A DNA stretch of 9,035 nucleotides from an uncultured Eubacteriales bacterium (GTDB lineage: Bacteria > Bacillota_A > Clostridia > Peptostreptococcales > Anaerovoracaceae). The DNA lies in assembly GCA_902774195.1 (NCBI GenBank), contig CACYHM010000034.1:1-9035 (forward strand), given 5' to 3'. Under the pieces are notes generated by a model. That model made no database searches. It was not told where the DNA came from and was given only the letters and a program-made list of their open reading frames with translations. This document shows, piece by piece, positions 1 to 7,272 of the stretch. Position 1 is the first letter of the stretch; every line of letters starts with the position of its first letter. The translations under genes were made by a program, and so were the position numbers.

Positions 1-1
1 G

Positions 2-667
2 GTGGAGGCAGCGCTCCGCGAATCCCCGGGCGTCGACGAGGTGTCTTACGTCAGCAAGGATGATGCGATGGTCACGCTCAAGCAGAAATGGGGCGAGAAC
101 GCGTACCTTCTCGAGGATCTGCCTGAGAATCCGCTTCCGGAATCGTTCATGGACTATGTAGAGGACAAGGACGCAGCCAACAGCCTCGCTGAAAGCGCGG
201 CGACTCTGGAGGGAGTGGAGGACGTCGTCTACTACCGCGACACGATCGAAAAACTGGCCCAGGTCTCGCACTTCATAGAGATGGGCTCGCTTATCGCCAT
301 GGCCTTCCTGGTCATCGTATCGGTCGTGATAGTGGCCAACACGATCAAGCTCACTGTATTCAACAGGGAGAAGGAGATCGGGATCATGAAATATCTGGGC
401 GCCACCGACTGGTTCGTCAGAGCTCCGTTCATCTGGGGCGGCGTGATAGTCGGGATGGTATCCGCTTTCATCGCGACAGGTCTTACCTACCTGATCTATA
501 CCAGAATAGTAAAGATAATCGGTTCTGATATCGCCAGGATCGTGTCCGTATCGGTAGTGCCGGCGGGATTCCTGGCCAGGAACATACTCATCATCTTCCT
601 CTGCCTGGGCATCAGCATAGGTGTATGCGGAAGTATCATATCGATAAGAAAATTCCTTGACAGATAG
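2..667 (+). CDS. ftsX: Cell division protein FtsX, C-terminal part (5' end outside window)
   Basis: This is the membrane subunit of the FtsEX ABC-type complex, which transmits ATP hydrolysis by cytoplasmic FtsE across the membrane to activate a peptidoglycan hydrolase at division or elongation sites. The visible 221 residues start in the extracellular domain (about residues 1-90). Three hydrophobic segments follow at roughly 95-113, 141-167 and 187-213, which fit TM2 to TM4 of FtsX. The stretch between TM2 and TM3 (residues 112-135) carries the family signature, VANTIKLTVFNREKEIGIMK followed by LGAT. The reading frame is open to the left edge, so the GTG at position 2 is only the first codon seen and not a credible start; a full FtsX is near 300 residues. 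The stop codon lies about nine bases before the start of the secreted coiled-coil hydrolase, the usual FtsX partner. ftsE is expected just upstream. Confidence 0.93.
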   Translation: MEAALRESPGVDEVSYVSKDDAMVTLKQKWGENAYLLEDLPENPLPESFMDYVEDKDAANSLAESAATLEGVEDVVYYRDTIEKLAQVSHFIEMGSLIAMAFLVIVSVVIVANTIKLTVFNREKEIGIMKYLGATDWFVRAPFIWGGVIVGMVSAFIATGLTYLIYTRIVKIIGSDIARIVSVSVVPAGFLARNILIIFLCLGISIGVCGSIISIRKFLDR

Positions 668-676
668 GTGAGGGAT

Positions 677-1837
677 ATGACAAAGAGAAAGAAAAACATC
701 GCACTTATTTTCCTTCTGATAGCGGCCATGGTAGCGGCAGCGTTCGTCTCTGCCTTTGCCGTTACACAGGAGGAAAAAGATAAGGCTCTTCAGGACGCAA
801 AGGACGCGAAAGCGGCGACCGAGCAGAAGAGACAGGAGGCCAAGGAAGCGGCGAAGAAGGCTGCCGAGGCAACCGCCAACTTCGAGGAAGCCGAAGAAAA
901 ACTCAATTCGCTGTCCGGCGACATAGAAGCGACCGAGGCAAAGATCGCAGGAACAAAGGCTGAGATCGAAGAATCCCAGGCCCGCATCGAGGCCAAAGAG
1001 CAGGAGATCGGGGTGCAGAATTCCGCGCTCAACAACAGGCTGACCGCCATGTACAAGACGGGCAACACGGGATTCGTGGATGTCATCCTGAACTCGGAGA
1101 GCGTCGAGGATCTGCTGGCGAATATCGGCATGGTGCAGAAGATACTCGAGAGCGACCAGGATCTGCTCGAAAAGCTCCAGAAGGATCACGAGGTCCTCAA
1201 GGAACTCAAGACCGCTCTTGAAAACCAGAAGGCCGCGCTCGAAGATCAGCAGATCGCACTTGAGGCGCAGCAGATGGAGACTGAAGAGTTAAAGACTAAA
1301 TACCAGCAGGAAGCTGACGAGATGCATGCAATGGAGATGCAGATGGAGGCTGAAGCGGCCGAGATGGCGGCACAGGCCCAGGTGATGCAGCTCCAGGCTG
1401 AAGCCATGATAGTCGAATCCGGCGGACAGATAGAGGTCCCTGCAGGCGAATATGCTTTCCCGATCGCATCCAACTGGGAATGCACGAGCAATTACGGATG
1501 GAGGATATGCCCGTTCCACGGAAGGGAATTCCATAACGGTGTCGACCTCGTTCTTACCAGCGGGACATACGGAGCTCCTGTATACGCCATAGCCGACGGC
1601 TACGTGACGAGAGCATCGTGGTACGGCGGATACGGAAACTGCATACAGTATGCATGCGGAGGCGGGATCAGCGTTCTCTGCGGACATCTGAGCGGATACA
1701 ACTGCAGCGCGGGACAGTTCGTCAAGAAGGGAACGGTCATAGGCTACATAGGAAGCACCGGAAACTCGACCGGACCGCACCTGCACTTCACAGTGTTCCA
1801 GAACGGAGACGACTTCAATCCGCTTTCACTCTACTGA
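677..1837 (+). CDS. Secreted coiled-coil M23 peptidoglycan hydrolase (PcsB/CwlO-like architecture)
   Basis: This is a probable FtsEX-controlled murein endopeptidase. The 386 residues begin with a signal peptide: basic TKRKK, a hydrophobic core, and A-F-A at 26-28 suggesting cleavage after residue 28. Two long coiled-coil segments follow (about 32-120 and 150-245), separated by the YKTGNTGFVDVILNSESVED hinge typical of the PcsB/CwlO/EnvC coiled-coil domain. The end of the coil is Met/Gln-rich. The M23 (LytM) domain spans about 255-386 and has every active-site element: H286 and D290 in HNGVD, H337 in GHL, and H368 and H370 in HLH. It should therefore be a catalytically active zinc enzyme, unlike EnvC, which is only an activator. 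Six cysteines, all inside the M23 domain, are unusual. The ATG at 677 is preferred over an in-frame GTG at 668 because AGGTGA at 666-671 is a good ribosome binding site for the ATG. Whether its bond specificity is D,D or D,L cannot be read from sequence. Confidence 0.9.
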   Translation: MTKRKKNIALIFLLIAAMVAAAFVSAFAVTQEEKDKALQDAKDAKAATEQKRQEAKEAAKKAAEATANFEEAEEKLNSLSGDIEATEAKIAGTKAEIEESQARIEAKEQEIGVQNSALNNRLTAMYKTGNTGFVDVILNSESVEDLLANIGMVQKILESDQDLLEKLQKDHEVLKELKTALENQKAALEDQQIALEAQQMETEELKTKYQQEADEMHAMEMQMEAEAAEMAAQAQVMQLQAEAMIVESGGQIEVPAGEYAFPIASNWECTSNYGWRICPFHGREFHNGVDLVLTSGTYGAPVYAIADGYVTRASWYGGYGNCIQYACGGGISVLCGHLSGYNCSAGQFVKKGTVIGYIGSTGNSTGPHLHFTVFQNGDDFNPLSLY

Positions 1838-1849
1838 TGAAAGGATAAG

Positions 1850-3499
1850 ATGGAGGATCTGCAGCCAAGGATACTCGAAATAATAAGATCCAGAGGGATC
1901 GGGGACGGGGAACTTGAAGAGTTCCTCTCCCCGAGACCAAGGCTCGCATATGATCCATTCCTTCTCGCGAATATGCGCGAAGGGGTGGATCTGCTGCTTA
2001 AAGCGGTAGATGAGGGCAAAAGGATAGTCATCTACGGAGACTATGACGTCGATGGAATAACATCGACGGCTCTTTTGATGAAAGTGATCGGCTATCTGAC
2101 CGATAATGTAACCTACTACATTCCGTCGAGACTGGATGAGGGGTACGGACTGCACCGCGAATCCATAGACAGGATAATCAGTGACGGCGGCGAGTTCATA
2201 CTTACTGTGGACTGCGGCTCCTCTTCGTATGAAGAGACGGTTTACGCACACTCGCGCGGAATAGAGACTCTTGTGACGGACCACCACAACATGAGCGGCG
2301 TCAGGGCCGAAGGGATTGTGATAAACCCGAGACTCCCGGAGGACGGATACCCGTTCAAAGGCCTGGCCGGTGTGGGAGTAGCATATAAACTGGCTCTTGC
2401 CGTTGCGAAGGAACGCAGCATACCGGGGCCTCTCATGGCAGAGGTGCTCGAATTCGTCACTATAGGCACTGTTGCCGACATCATGCCTATGCTCGATGAG
2501 AACAGGACCATAGTCAAATGCGGTCTCAGAAGCATGCATCTCGGCTGCCGCAACAAAGGACTCAGGGAACTGATAGACAGGTCGGCCCTCGATTACCGCA
2601 CACTCAGATCCGGAGATATCTCGTTCGGCATCGCGCCGAAGATCAACGCTTCGGGAAGGCTCGGAGACGCATCGCTCGGAGTCAGGCTGCTGCTTTCGGA
2701 TGATGATAAAGAGATCGCCGAATGCTGTGAAGCCCTGATAGAGGCAAACCAGGAACGCAGGAAGCTCCAGGATGAGGCGTATGAAAGAGGCGCGGCAAAG
2801 CTCGATGACGAACTCGCTAAAGGGGATTTCGTCATCGTCGAGATAAACGATTCCCACGAGGGCGTGCTCGGCATAGTTGCGGGCAAGCTCAGAGAAAAGA
2901 TCAACAGGCCGGTCATAGTCATATCTGGCACCGGCGACAGCTATAAGGGCACGGGAAGGTCGATCGAAAGCGTCGATCTGTTTGCGATGCTCGACAAATA
3001 CAGGGACAGATTCAAAAGTTTCGGAGGGCACAGCGCCGCCTGCGGATTCACAATAGATGCCGGCAGCGTGCAGCAGCTGAGAGACGATCTGAACAGAGAC
3101 CTTGAAGAGGCATGCAGCCGCGACCCGTCCCTGCTCGAAGAAAAATATAAAAGCGACGCGGGCATCGATCCGGGCGAGATAGACATTCAGTTCGCCGAGG
3201 CCCTCGAACTGATCGAGCCATGCGGCAAGGACAACGAGGTCCCTGTCTTTGCATTGAAAAACGTCAGGGTGGAAGGCTGGAGGTTCCTCAAGGAGGACCG
3301 CAGGATGGCCAAATTCGTGCTCTGCGCGGAAGACGGCAGAAAAATCGATGCGGTGATGTTCAGAAATGCCGCCGAAGCATATATAATAACAGAAAGCGGC
3401 ACGGCCGATATGCTGTGCAATATCGAGATAAACACATGGAGGGACGAGAGGAAAGCGCAGGCTATAATACGTAAGGTGCTGCCTGCAGGGACCCTTTGA
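1850..3499 (+). CDS. recJ: Single-stranded-DNA-specific 5'-3' exonuclease RecJ
   Basis: RecJ degrades single-stranded DNA 5' to 3' in RecFOR recombination, base excision and mismatch repair; it is cytoplasmic and Mn/Mg dependent. All DHH/DHHA1 motifs are visible in the 549 residues: YGDYDVDG (62-69), DCG (121-123), DHH (144-146), GVGVAYK (174-180), TIGTVADIMP (205-214), NASGR (266-270), SHEGVLGIVAGKL (335-347), GTGRS (367-371) and FGGHSAACGF (391-400). The C-terminal OB-fold begins near EPCGKDNEVPVF (456-467). The protein is short compared with the roughly 780-residue Bacillus-type RecJ, ending after the OB-fold without the extra C-terminal domain; this compact form is complete and not truncated. 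The ATG is preceded by AAAGGA at 1840-1845. The gene lies 12 bases after the hydrolase stop, and its own stop overlaps the next start by one base. Confidence 0.97.
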   Translation: MEDLQPRILEIIRSRGIGDGELEEFLSPRPRLAYDPFLLANMREGVDLLLKAVDEGKRIVIYGDYDVDGITSTALLMKVIGYLTDNVTYYIPSRLDEGYGLHRESIDRIISDGGEFILTVDCGSSSYEETVYAHSRGIETLVTDHHNMSGVRAEGIVINPRLPEDGYPFKGLAGVGVAYKLALAVAKERSIPGPLMAEVLEFVTIGTVADIMPMLDENRTIVKCGLRSMHLGCRNKGLRELIDRSALDYRTLRSGDISFGIAPKINASGRLGDASLGVRLLLSDDDKEIAECCEALIEANQERRKLQDEAYERGAAKLDDELAKGDFVIVEINDSHEGVLGIVAGKLREKINRPVIVISGTGDSYKGTGRSIESVDLFAMLDKYRDRFKSFGGHSAACGFTIDAGSVQQLRDDLNRDLEEACSRDPSLLEEKYKSDAGIDPGEIDIQFAEALELIEPCGKDNEVPVFALKNVRVEGWRFLKEDRRMAKFVLCAEDGRKIDAVMFRNAAEAYIITESGTADMLCNIEINTWRDERKAQAIIRKVLPAGTL

Positions 3500-4785
3500 T
3501 GGAAGAAAACAAAAACAGACAGAACACGGATGAGAACAGGAAGACGATGGGCCTCAGCCTGTCGGATACGGCTTATTACGATGTGAACGTATCAGAGCCT
3601 GAGGCGAAGGATGCAGACTCCGGGACAGCTCCTGCAGAGAAGGGAAAGTCCCGCGGTTTTGTGCTGCCTTTCGTTTTCGGATTCGCTTTATGCGCTCTGC
3701 TGATGCTCGCGGCGGCAGGACCTCTGGGTCTGGGAAAGTTCATTACCCGTGCTGAATACGATTATTATCACGAACTGGATGATAACTTCAGCAAGTATTA
3801 CGAGATCATGAGGCTTATCGATGAAGACCCTGTCGCGGTGAAAGGCTCCGCCGAGATCAGCGACGGGATGCTCAAGGAAATGGTCGCAGCAACAGGCGAT
3901 CCGTATGCCGAGTATTATACTGCAGAGGAATATGCTTCAGTATCGAAAAAATATGCCGGAGAATACGTCGGAATAGGAGTAGGAGTCGTACAGGACGGCG
4001 AAGACATACTCGTTATCGCCGTATTCGATGATTCTCCTGCGTCTGCGGCGGGCGTGCAGACAGGAGACGTGCTGACGAAGATCGACGGAAAGACTCCCGC
4101 CGATGTCGACGATGCGATCGAGATGCTGTCGGGGAAGCCGGGCACTCCTATGAGCGTCGCCTTCAGAAGGGGAGAAGAAGAGACGGAGTATAGGATGAAC
4201 CGCGCAAAGATCGATCAGGATTCGGTAACATACTCCAAAGTCGAAGGTACGGAAGATACGGGATATATAAAGATCTCGTCGTTCATCGAAACTACCGAAA
4301 AGGACTTCAAGGCGGCGGTAAAAGAACTGAAGAGCGAGGGATGCACGAAGTTCATCATCGATCTCAGAAACAACGGCGGAGGACTTGTGGACGCCGGTAT
4401 CGGGATCGCTGACTATCTGCTGCCTGCGTGCACTGTAATGACTGAAAAGACCAAGAACGGGGCCGAGACGGTCTATACATCGAAGGAGGGTTCGGCAGGC
4501 ATCGAATATGTGGTGCTGGTGAACGGCGATACGGCCAGCGCGTCGGAGATACTGACGGCCGCGATACAGGACAATAACGGAGGCAAAGTGATCGGGTCGA
4601 AGACCTATGGAAAGGGAGTCACACAGAGCCTGCACAAGTTCAGGGACGGTTCAGCCATAAAGATCACTGTGACGGAGTATTTCAGACCGAACGGAGAGCG
4701 GGTGAACGATATCGGCATCACGCCGGATATCGAGGCTCCTGAAGGCGATGTGATGGATAAGGCGCTGGAGGAACTTGCAAAGTGA
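3499..4785 (+). CDS. Membrane-anchored S41 carboxy-terminal processing peptidase (CtpA/CtpB-like)
   Basis: This is a serine protease of the tail-specific/C-terminal processing family, acting on envelope proteins outside the membrane. Of 428 residues, about 1-50 form a charged cytoplasmic tail, 53-78 a single transmembrane segment and about 85-145 the N-terminal cap helices. A PDZ domain occupies about 150-235 (GIGVGV and DVLTKIDGK). The S41 core carries the Ser-Lys dyad: S347 in TASASE and K372 in TYGKG, 25 residues apart as in B. subtilis CtpB (S309/K334). Q376 matches the third CtpB residue. DLRNNGGG at 288-295 is the conserved core strand and loop. The ATG overlaps the recJ stop by one base (TGATG), with AGGG at 3487-3490 as binding site; an in-frame TTG one codon earlier is less likely. 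In B. subtilis ctpB also lies beside ftsEX. The substrate is unknown; the M23 hydrolase two genes upstream is an obvious candidate. Confidence 0.94.
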   Translation: MEENKNRQNTDENRKTMGLSLSDTAYYDVNVSEPEAKDADSGTAPAEKGKSRGFVLPFVFGFALCALLMLAAAGPLGLGKFITRAEYDYYHELDDNFSKYYEIMRLIDEDPVAVKGSAEISDGMLKEMVAATGDPYAEYYTAEEYASVSKKYAGEYVGIGVGVVQDGEDILVIAVFDDSPASAAGVQTGDVLTKIDGKTPADVDDAIEMLSGKPGTPMSVAFRRGEEETEYRMNRAKIDQDSVTYSKVEGTEDTGYIKISSFIETTEKDFKAAVKELKSEGCTKFIIDLRNNGGGLVDAGIGIADYLLPACTVMTEKTKNGAETVYTSKEGSAGIEYVVLVNGDTASASEILTAAIQDNNGGKVIGSKTYGKGVTQSLHKFRDGSAIKITVTEYFRPNGERVNDIGITPDIEAPEGDVMDKALEELAK

Positions 4786-5396
4786 TCATCTATTACACAC
4801 CGGCCTTCAGCAGTGCCAAGGGCGAAAGCCGCAGACTGCTCACGGAGGCCATTGCAGAATATACGGGAGACCGCGGGCGTGCCGGGGCTTTGTCAGCCGG
4901 AATACGAACAGGAGAGAAAGGGAAGCCGTATATCGACGGCTTCGATTTCTTTTCGGTATCCCATACTGAAAACGTATGGGCGGTGCTTTTCTGCGAAAGC
5001 GAGTGCGGCCTGGATATACAGCTACGCAGAAGGTGCAGAGAGACATCCATAGCGGAGAAGTTCTATCACCCTGACGATGCGGCAGCCGTGGCGGCCGCAC
5101 GCGATGAAGACCCTCAGAAGGGCAGCGGTGTCTTCTTCCGCCTGTGGGCCAGGCGGGAAGCCCTTGTAAAGGCTGCCGGAGGATCTGTTGCCGACAGCGG
5201 CATACCGTCAGTCATGAAGGACCGCGCGTCGTACGGCGGCATAAAATACAGTATAAAAGATATCATTATACCGGAGGTCCCGGAGCTCTTTGCGGCCGTG
5301 TGCGTGAGGGGAGACGGTGTCACGGGACCGGAAATACTGCGTCTGGAAAAGCAGATCCAGTTTCAGGATGGATACAGAAAAGAAAAGCAGGAATAA
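4782..5396 (+). CDS. 4'-phosphopantetheinyl transferase, Sfp type
   Basis: The enzyme moves the 4'-phosphopantetheine arm from coenzyme A to a conserved serine of carrier proteins (fatty-acid ACP, or carrier domains of NRPS/PKS). The 204 residues contain the family motifs in order: GKPY (47-50), FFSVSH (56-61, equivalent to the NISH motif with H61), GLDIQ (76-80) and LWARREALVK (121-130). D78, E126 and K130 match Sfp D107, E151 and K155. Two positions differ from the usual form: GIDIE is GLDIQ, so one metal-coordinating Glu is Gln, and WxxKE is WARRE. The length and two-half layout fit Sfp/AcpT rather than the roughly 120-residue AcpS. The GTG start overlaps the preceding stop by four bases (GTGA) and has a good GGAGGAA at 4767-4773, eight bases upstream. 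No carrier protein or synthase gene is in view, so its client cannot be assigned. Confidence 0.88.
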   Translation: MIIYYTPAFSSAKGESRRLLTEAIAEYTGDRGRAGALSAGIRTGEKGKPYIDGFDFFSVSHTENVWAVLFCESECGLDIQLRRRCRETSIAEKFYHPDDAAAVAAARDEDPQKGSGVFFRLWARREALVKAAGGSVADSGIPSVMKDRASYGGIKYSIKDIIIPEVPELFAAVCVRGDGVTGPEILRLEKQIQFQDGYRKEKQE

Positions 5397-5895
5397 AAAA
5401 ACAGCATTTGAGGCAGCGTGCTCGTATCTGGCAAACCGGATGCATACGACGGCAGAGGTCAGAAAGCACCTTGAAAGCAAAGGGTACAGCAGCGGGGAAA
5501 CGGACGAGGCCGTCATGGATCTTATCGGGATGAGATATCTTGATGACTATCTTTACGCGGCAAGGTATTATGAGTACAACAGGGATAAAAAGCGCGGAGT
5601 CATGAGGGCCGAGCGGGAGCTGATCGAAAAGGGCATAGACCGCGAGACCGTCCGGAACGCGAAAGAGGACTTCCTTTACGAGCAGGGCGTGGATGAATAC
5701 AGCGATGCACTCGAGATAGCGCGCAAAGAAGTCTACACGAAAAAGGATATATACGGTGATGAAGTCGTCGTAAGGGAAATGGACGACAGGCTCAGCGCGA
5801 AGATCGCGCGCAGGCTGGAGTCGAAGGGCTTTTCCCGGGCCGATATATTCCGGGTGCTCGATACGCTCAGAAGGGAGACCGGAGATAATGACTGA
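5368..5895 (+). CDS. recX: Regulatory protein RecX (RecA modulator)
   Basis: RecX binds RecA filaments and limits or remodels them, tuning strand exchange and the SOS response. The 175-residue protein is almost all helical and shows the three tandem three-helix RecX repeats. Landmarks are YLANRMHTTAEVRKHL (20-35), YLDDYLYAARYYEYNRDKKR (57-76) leading into ERELIEKGI (82-90), and a last repeat around ARRLESKGFSRADIFRVLDT (147-166). The start is uncertain. ATG 5368 gives a normal RecX N-terminus but has only a weak AGG just upstream. An in-frame GTG at 5317 has GAGGGGAG at 5306-5313 but would add 17 residues unlike RecX and lengthen the overlap. I chose 5368, giving a 29-base overlap with the transferase gene. 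RecJ in the same operon also works on the RecA pathway. Confidence 0.92.
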   Translation: MDTEKKSRNKKTAFEAACSYLANRMHTTAEVRKHLESKGYSSGETDEAVMDLIGMRYLDDYLYAARYYEYNRDKKRGVMRAERELIEKGIDRETVRNAKEDFLYEQGVDEYSDALEIARKEVYTKKDIYGDEVVVREMDDRLSAKIARRLESKGFSRADIFRVLDTLRRETGDND

Positions 5896-6559
5896 CGAAA
5901 GATATTCACGCACGGTAAAAATAACGGGCGAGGATGGGCTCAGGCGCCTGAAGGAGGCATCGGTCCTTATCGTGGGCGTAGGCGGAGTCGGCTCGTATGC
6001 GGCAGAAGCCATAGCCCGTGCGGGCATCGGACGCATAGTCCTGATGGACGGGGACATCGTGCAGCCGAGCAATCTGAACCGCCAGCTCGTTGCGCTTATG
6101 TCCACGCTCGGAAGGAACAAGGCCGAGGTCATGGCGGAAAGGATAAACGACATAGATCCTGATACGAAGACAGAGGTCCTGCCGAGGTTCTACAGACCGG
6201 ATGATGATCTCGATCTTTCGGGGACCGACTGGATAATCGACGCAATAGACGATGTAGAGGCAAAGACGGCCCTGATATGCCGCGCCAGGGAACTCGGCGT
6301 AAACATCGTTTCGGCAATGGGAGCCGCGGGAAAGACCGGGACGGACTTTGTCGTCGCAGACCTTGCGGGCACACAGGTGTGTCCGCTTGCGAAGGTCATG
6401 AGAAAGCGGCTGAGAGAGAAAGGCGTAGAACACCTTCCTGTGGTGTATTCGACAGAAAAACCCGTGCCGAGAAACGGAGAACTCGGCACGCTCAGCTATG
6501 TTCCGGGATCCGCGGGACTTACGCTGGCGGGATATGTGATCAGGGAGATACTCGAATAA
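5888..6559 (+). CDS. tcdA: tRNA threonylcarbamoyladenosine dehydratase, TcdA/CsdL (ThiF/MoeB fold)
   Basis: TcdA uses ATP to cyclise t6A37 to ct6A in ANN-decoding tRNAs. The Rossmann-type E1-like domain shows GVGGVGS at 30-36 (nucleotide loop), MDGD at 53-56, NLNRQ at 62-66 (adenylation site), and DAIDDVEAK at 118-126. The later motifs SAMGAAGKT (142-150), CPLAKVMRKRLR (165-176) and VVYSTEKP (185-192) separate TcdA from ThiF, MoeB and HesA. There are no paired zinc CxxC motifs, again as expected for TcdA. At 223 residues it lacks the C-terminal extension of the 268-residue E. coli protein. The ATG overlaps the recX stop by eight bases; GGAG at 5881-5884 and AAGGGAG at 5871-5877 are possible binding sites. 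No CsdA/CsdE sulfur-relay partners are in view. Confidence 0.9.
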   Translation: MTDERYSRTVKITGEDGLRRLKEASVLIVGVGGVGSYAAEAIARAGIGRIVLMDGDIVQPSNLNRQLVALMSTLGRNKAEVMAERINDIDPDTKTEVLPRFYRPDDDLDLSGTDWIIDAIDDVEAKTALICRARELGVNIVSAMGAAGKTGTDFVVADLAGTQVCPLAKVMRKRLREKGVEHLPVVYSTEKPVPRNGELGTLSYVPGSAGLTLAGYVIREILE

Positions 6560-7272
6560 TGAAGATATTCGCGATAGCAGACCTGCATCTGTCGTTCAAT
6601 GAGAATATCGATAAGCCGATGGATATATTCGGCCAGGGATGGGAGAATCATACCGAAAGGCTGAAAGATAACTGGGAGAGACTGGTGTCCGAAGAGGATA
6701 TCGTGCTGATCCCGGGCGATATCTCGTGGGCTCTGAGGATAGAAGAAGCGATGGCGGACTTCGAGTGGATACACCGTCTTCCAGGCACTAAACTGATATC
6801 GAAGGGAAACCACGATCTGTGGTGGAACAGGATCACTTACCTGAATTCGCTCTATGACGACATCATTTTCCTCCAAAATGATTGCTATCAGGTTGCCGGA
6901 GAGGATATAGTTATTACGGCATCGAGAGGATGGCCCTATCCGGGATCCGATGAATATACCGACCACGACGAGAAGATATACGCCAGGGAACTCCACCGGA
7001 TGAGACTGGGGCTTGAGGCCGCGCGTAAAGCGGCGCCGGGATCGGACATAATAGCATGTCTTCACTATCCGCCGAGCAATCCTTCGGGACTTGAAACAGG
7101 TTTCACGAAACTGCTCGAGGAGTACGGCGTCAGAAAATGCGTGTACGGACACCTTCACGGTATGCCTGCGTATGCGACAGGCATCAGAGGGAATGTCAGG
7201 GGAGTCGAATACATACTTGTCTCTCTTGACTTTCTGGGGGCGGTGCCTAAACTGATATATGAAAGCAGATGA
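6559..7272 (+). CDS. Calcineurin-like metallophosphoesterase (COG1768 type), substrate unknown
   Basis: This is a predicted cytoplasmic two-metal phosphohydrolase. The 237 residues carry the complete metallophosphoesterase motif series: D8 and H10 in ADLHLS, D54 in GDISW, N84 and H85 in GNHDLWW, H169 in LHYPPSNPSG, and H198 and H200 in YGHLHG. The first motif reads D-L-H instead of the more common D-x-H with a preceding Ser/Thr; together with GNHDLWWNR and HYPP this resembles the COG1768 phosphohydrolases. There is no signal peptide or membrane segment. The ATG overlaps the tcdA stop by one base (TAATG), with AGGGAGA at 6542-6548 as binding site. The open frame extends 94 codons further upstream inside tcdA, but that part has no family similarity. 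The natural substrate cannot be inferred from neighbours. Confidence 0.88.
   Translation: MKIFAIADLHLSFNENIDKPMDIFGQGWENHTERLKDNWERLVSEEDIVLIPGDISWALRIEEAMADFEWIHRLPGTKLISKGNHDLWWNRITYLNSLYDDIIFLQNDCYQVAGEDIVITASRGWPYPGSDEYTDHDEKIYARELHRMRLGLEAARKAAPGSDIIACLHYPPSNPSGLETGFTKLLEEYGVRKCVYGHLHGMPAYATGIRGNVRGVEYILVSLDFLGAVPKLIYESR

Noticed and set aside
1826..3031. Long minus-strand open frame opposite recJ (about 400 codons), with similar ones at 7349-8638, 6496-7569 and 5320-6153.
   Set aside because: They lie antisense to genes with clear family motifs, are rich in Arg/His/Ser/Tyr and show no recognisable domain or plausible binding site. They are by-products of the codon bias of the sense genes.
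6277..6558. 94-codon upstream extension of the metallophosphoesterase frame.
   Set aside because: It lies within tcdA in another frame, is Arg-rich without family similarity, and MKIFAIADLH at 6559 is the normal N-terminus of this family.
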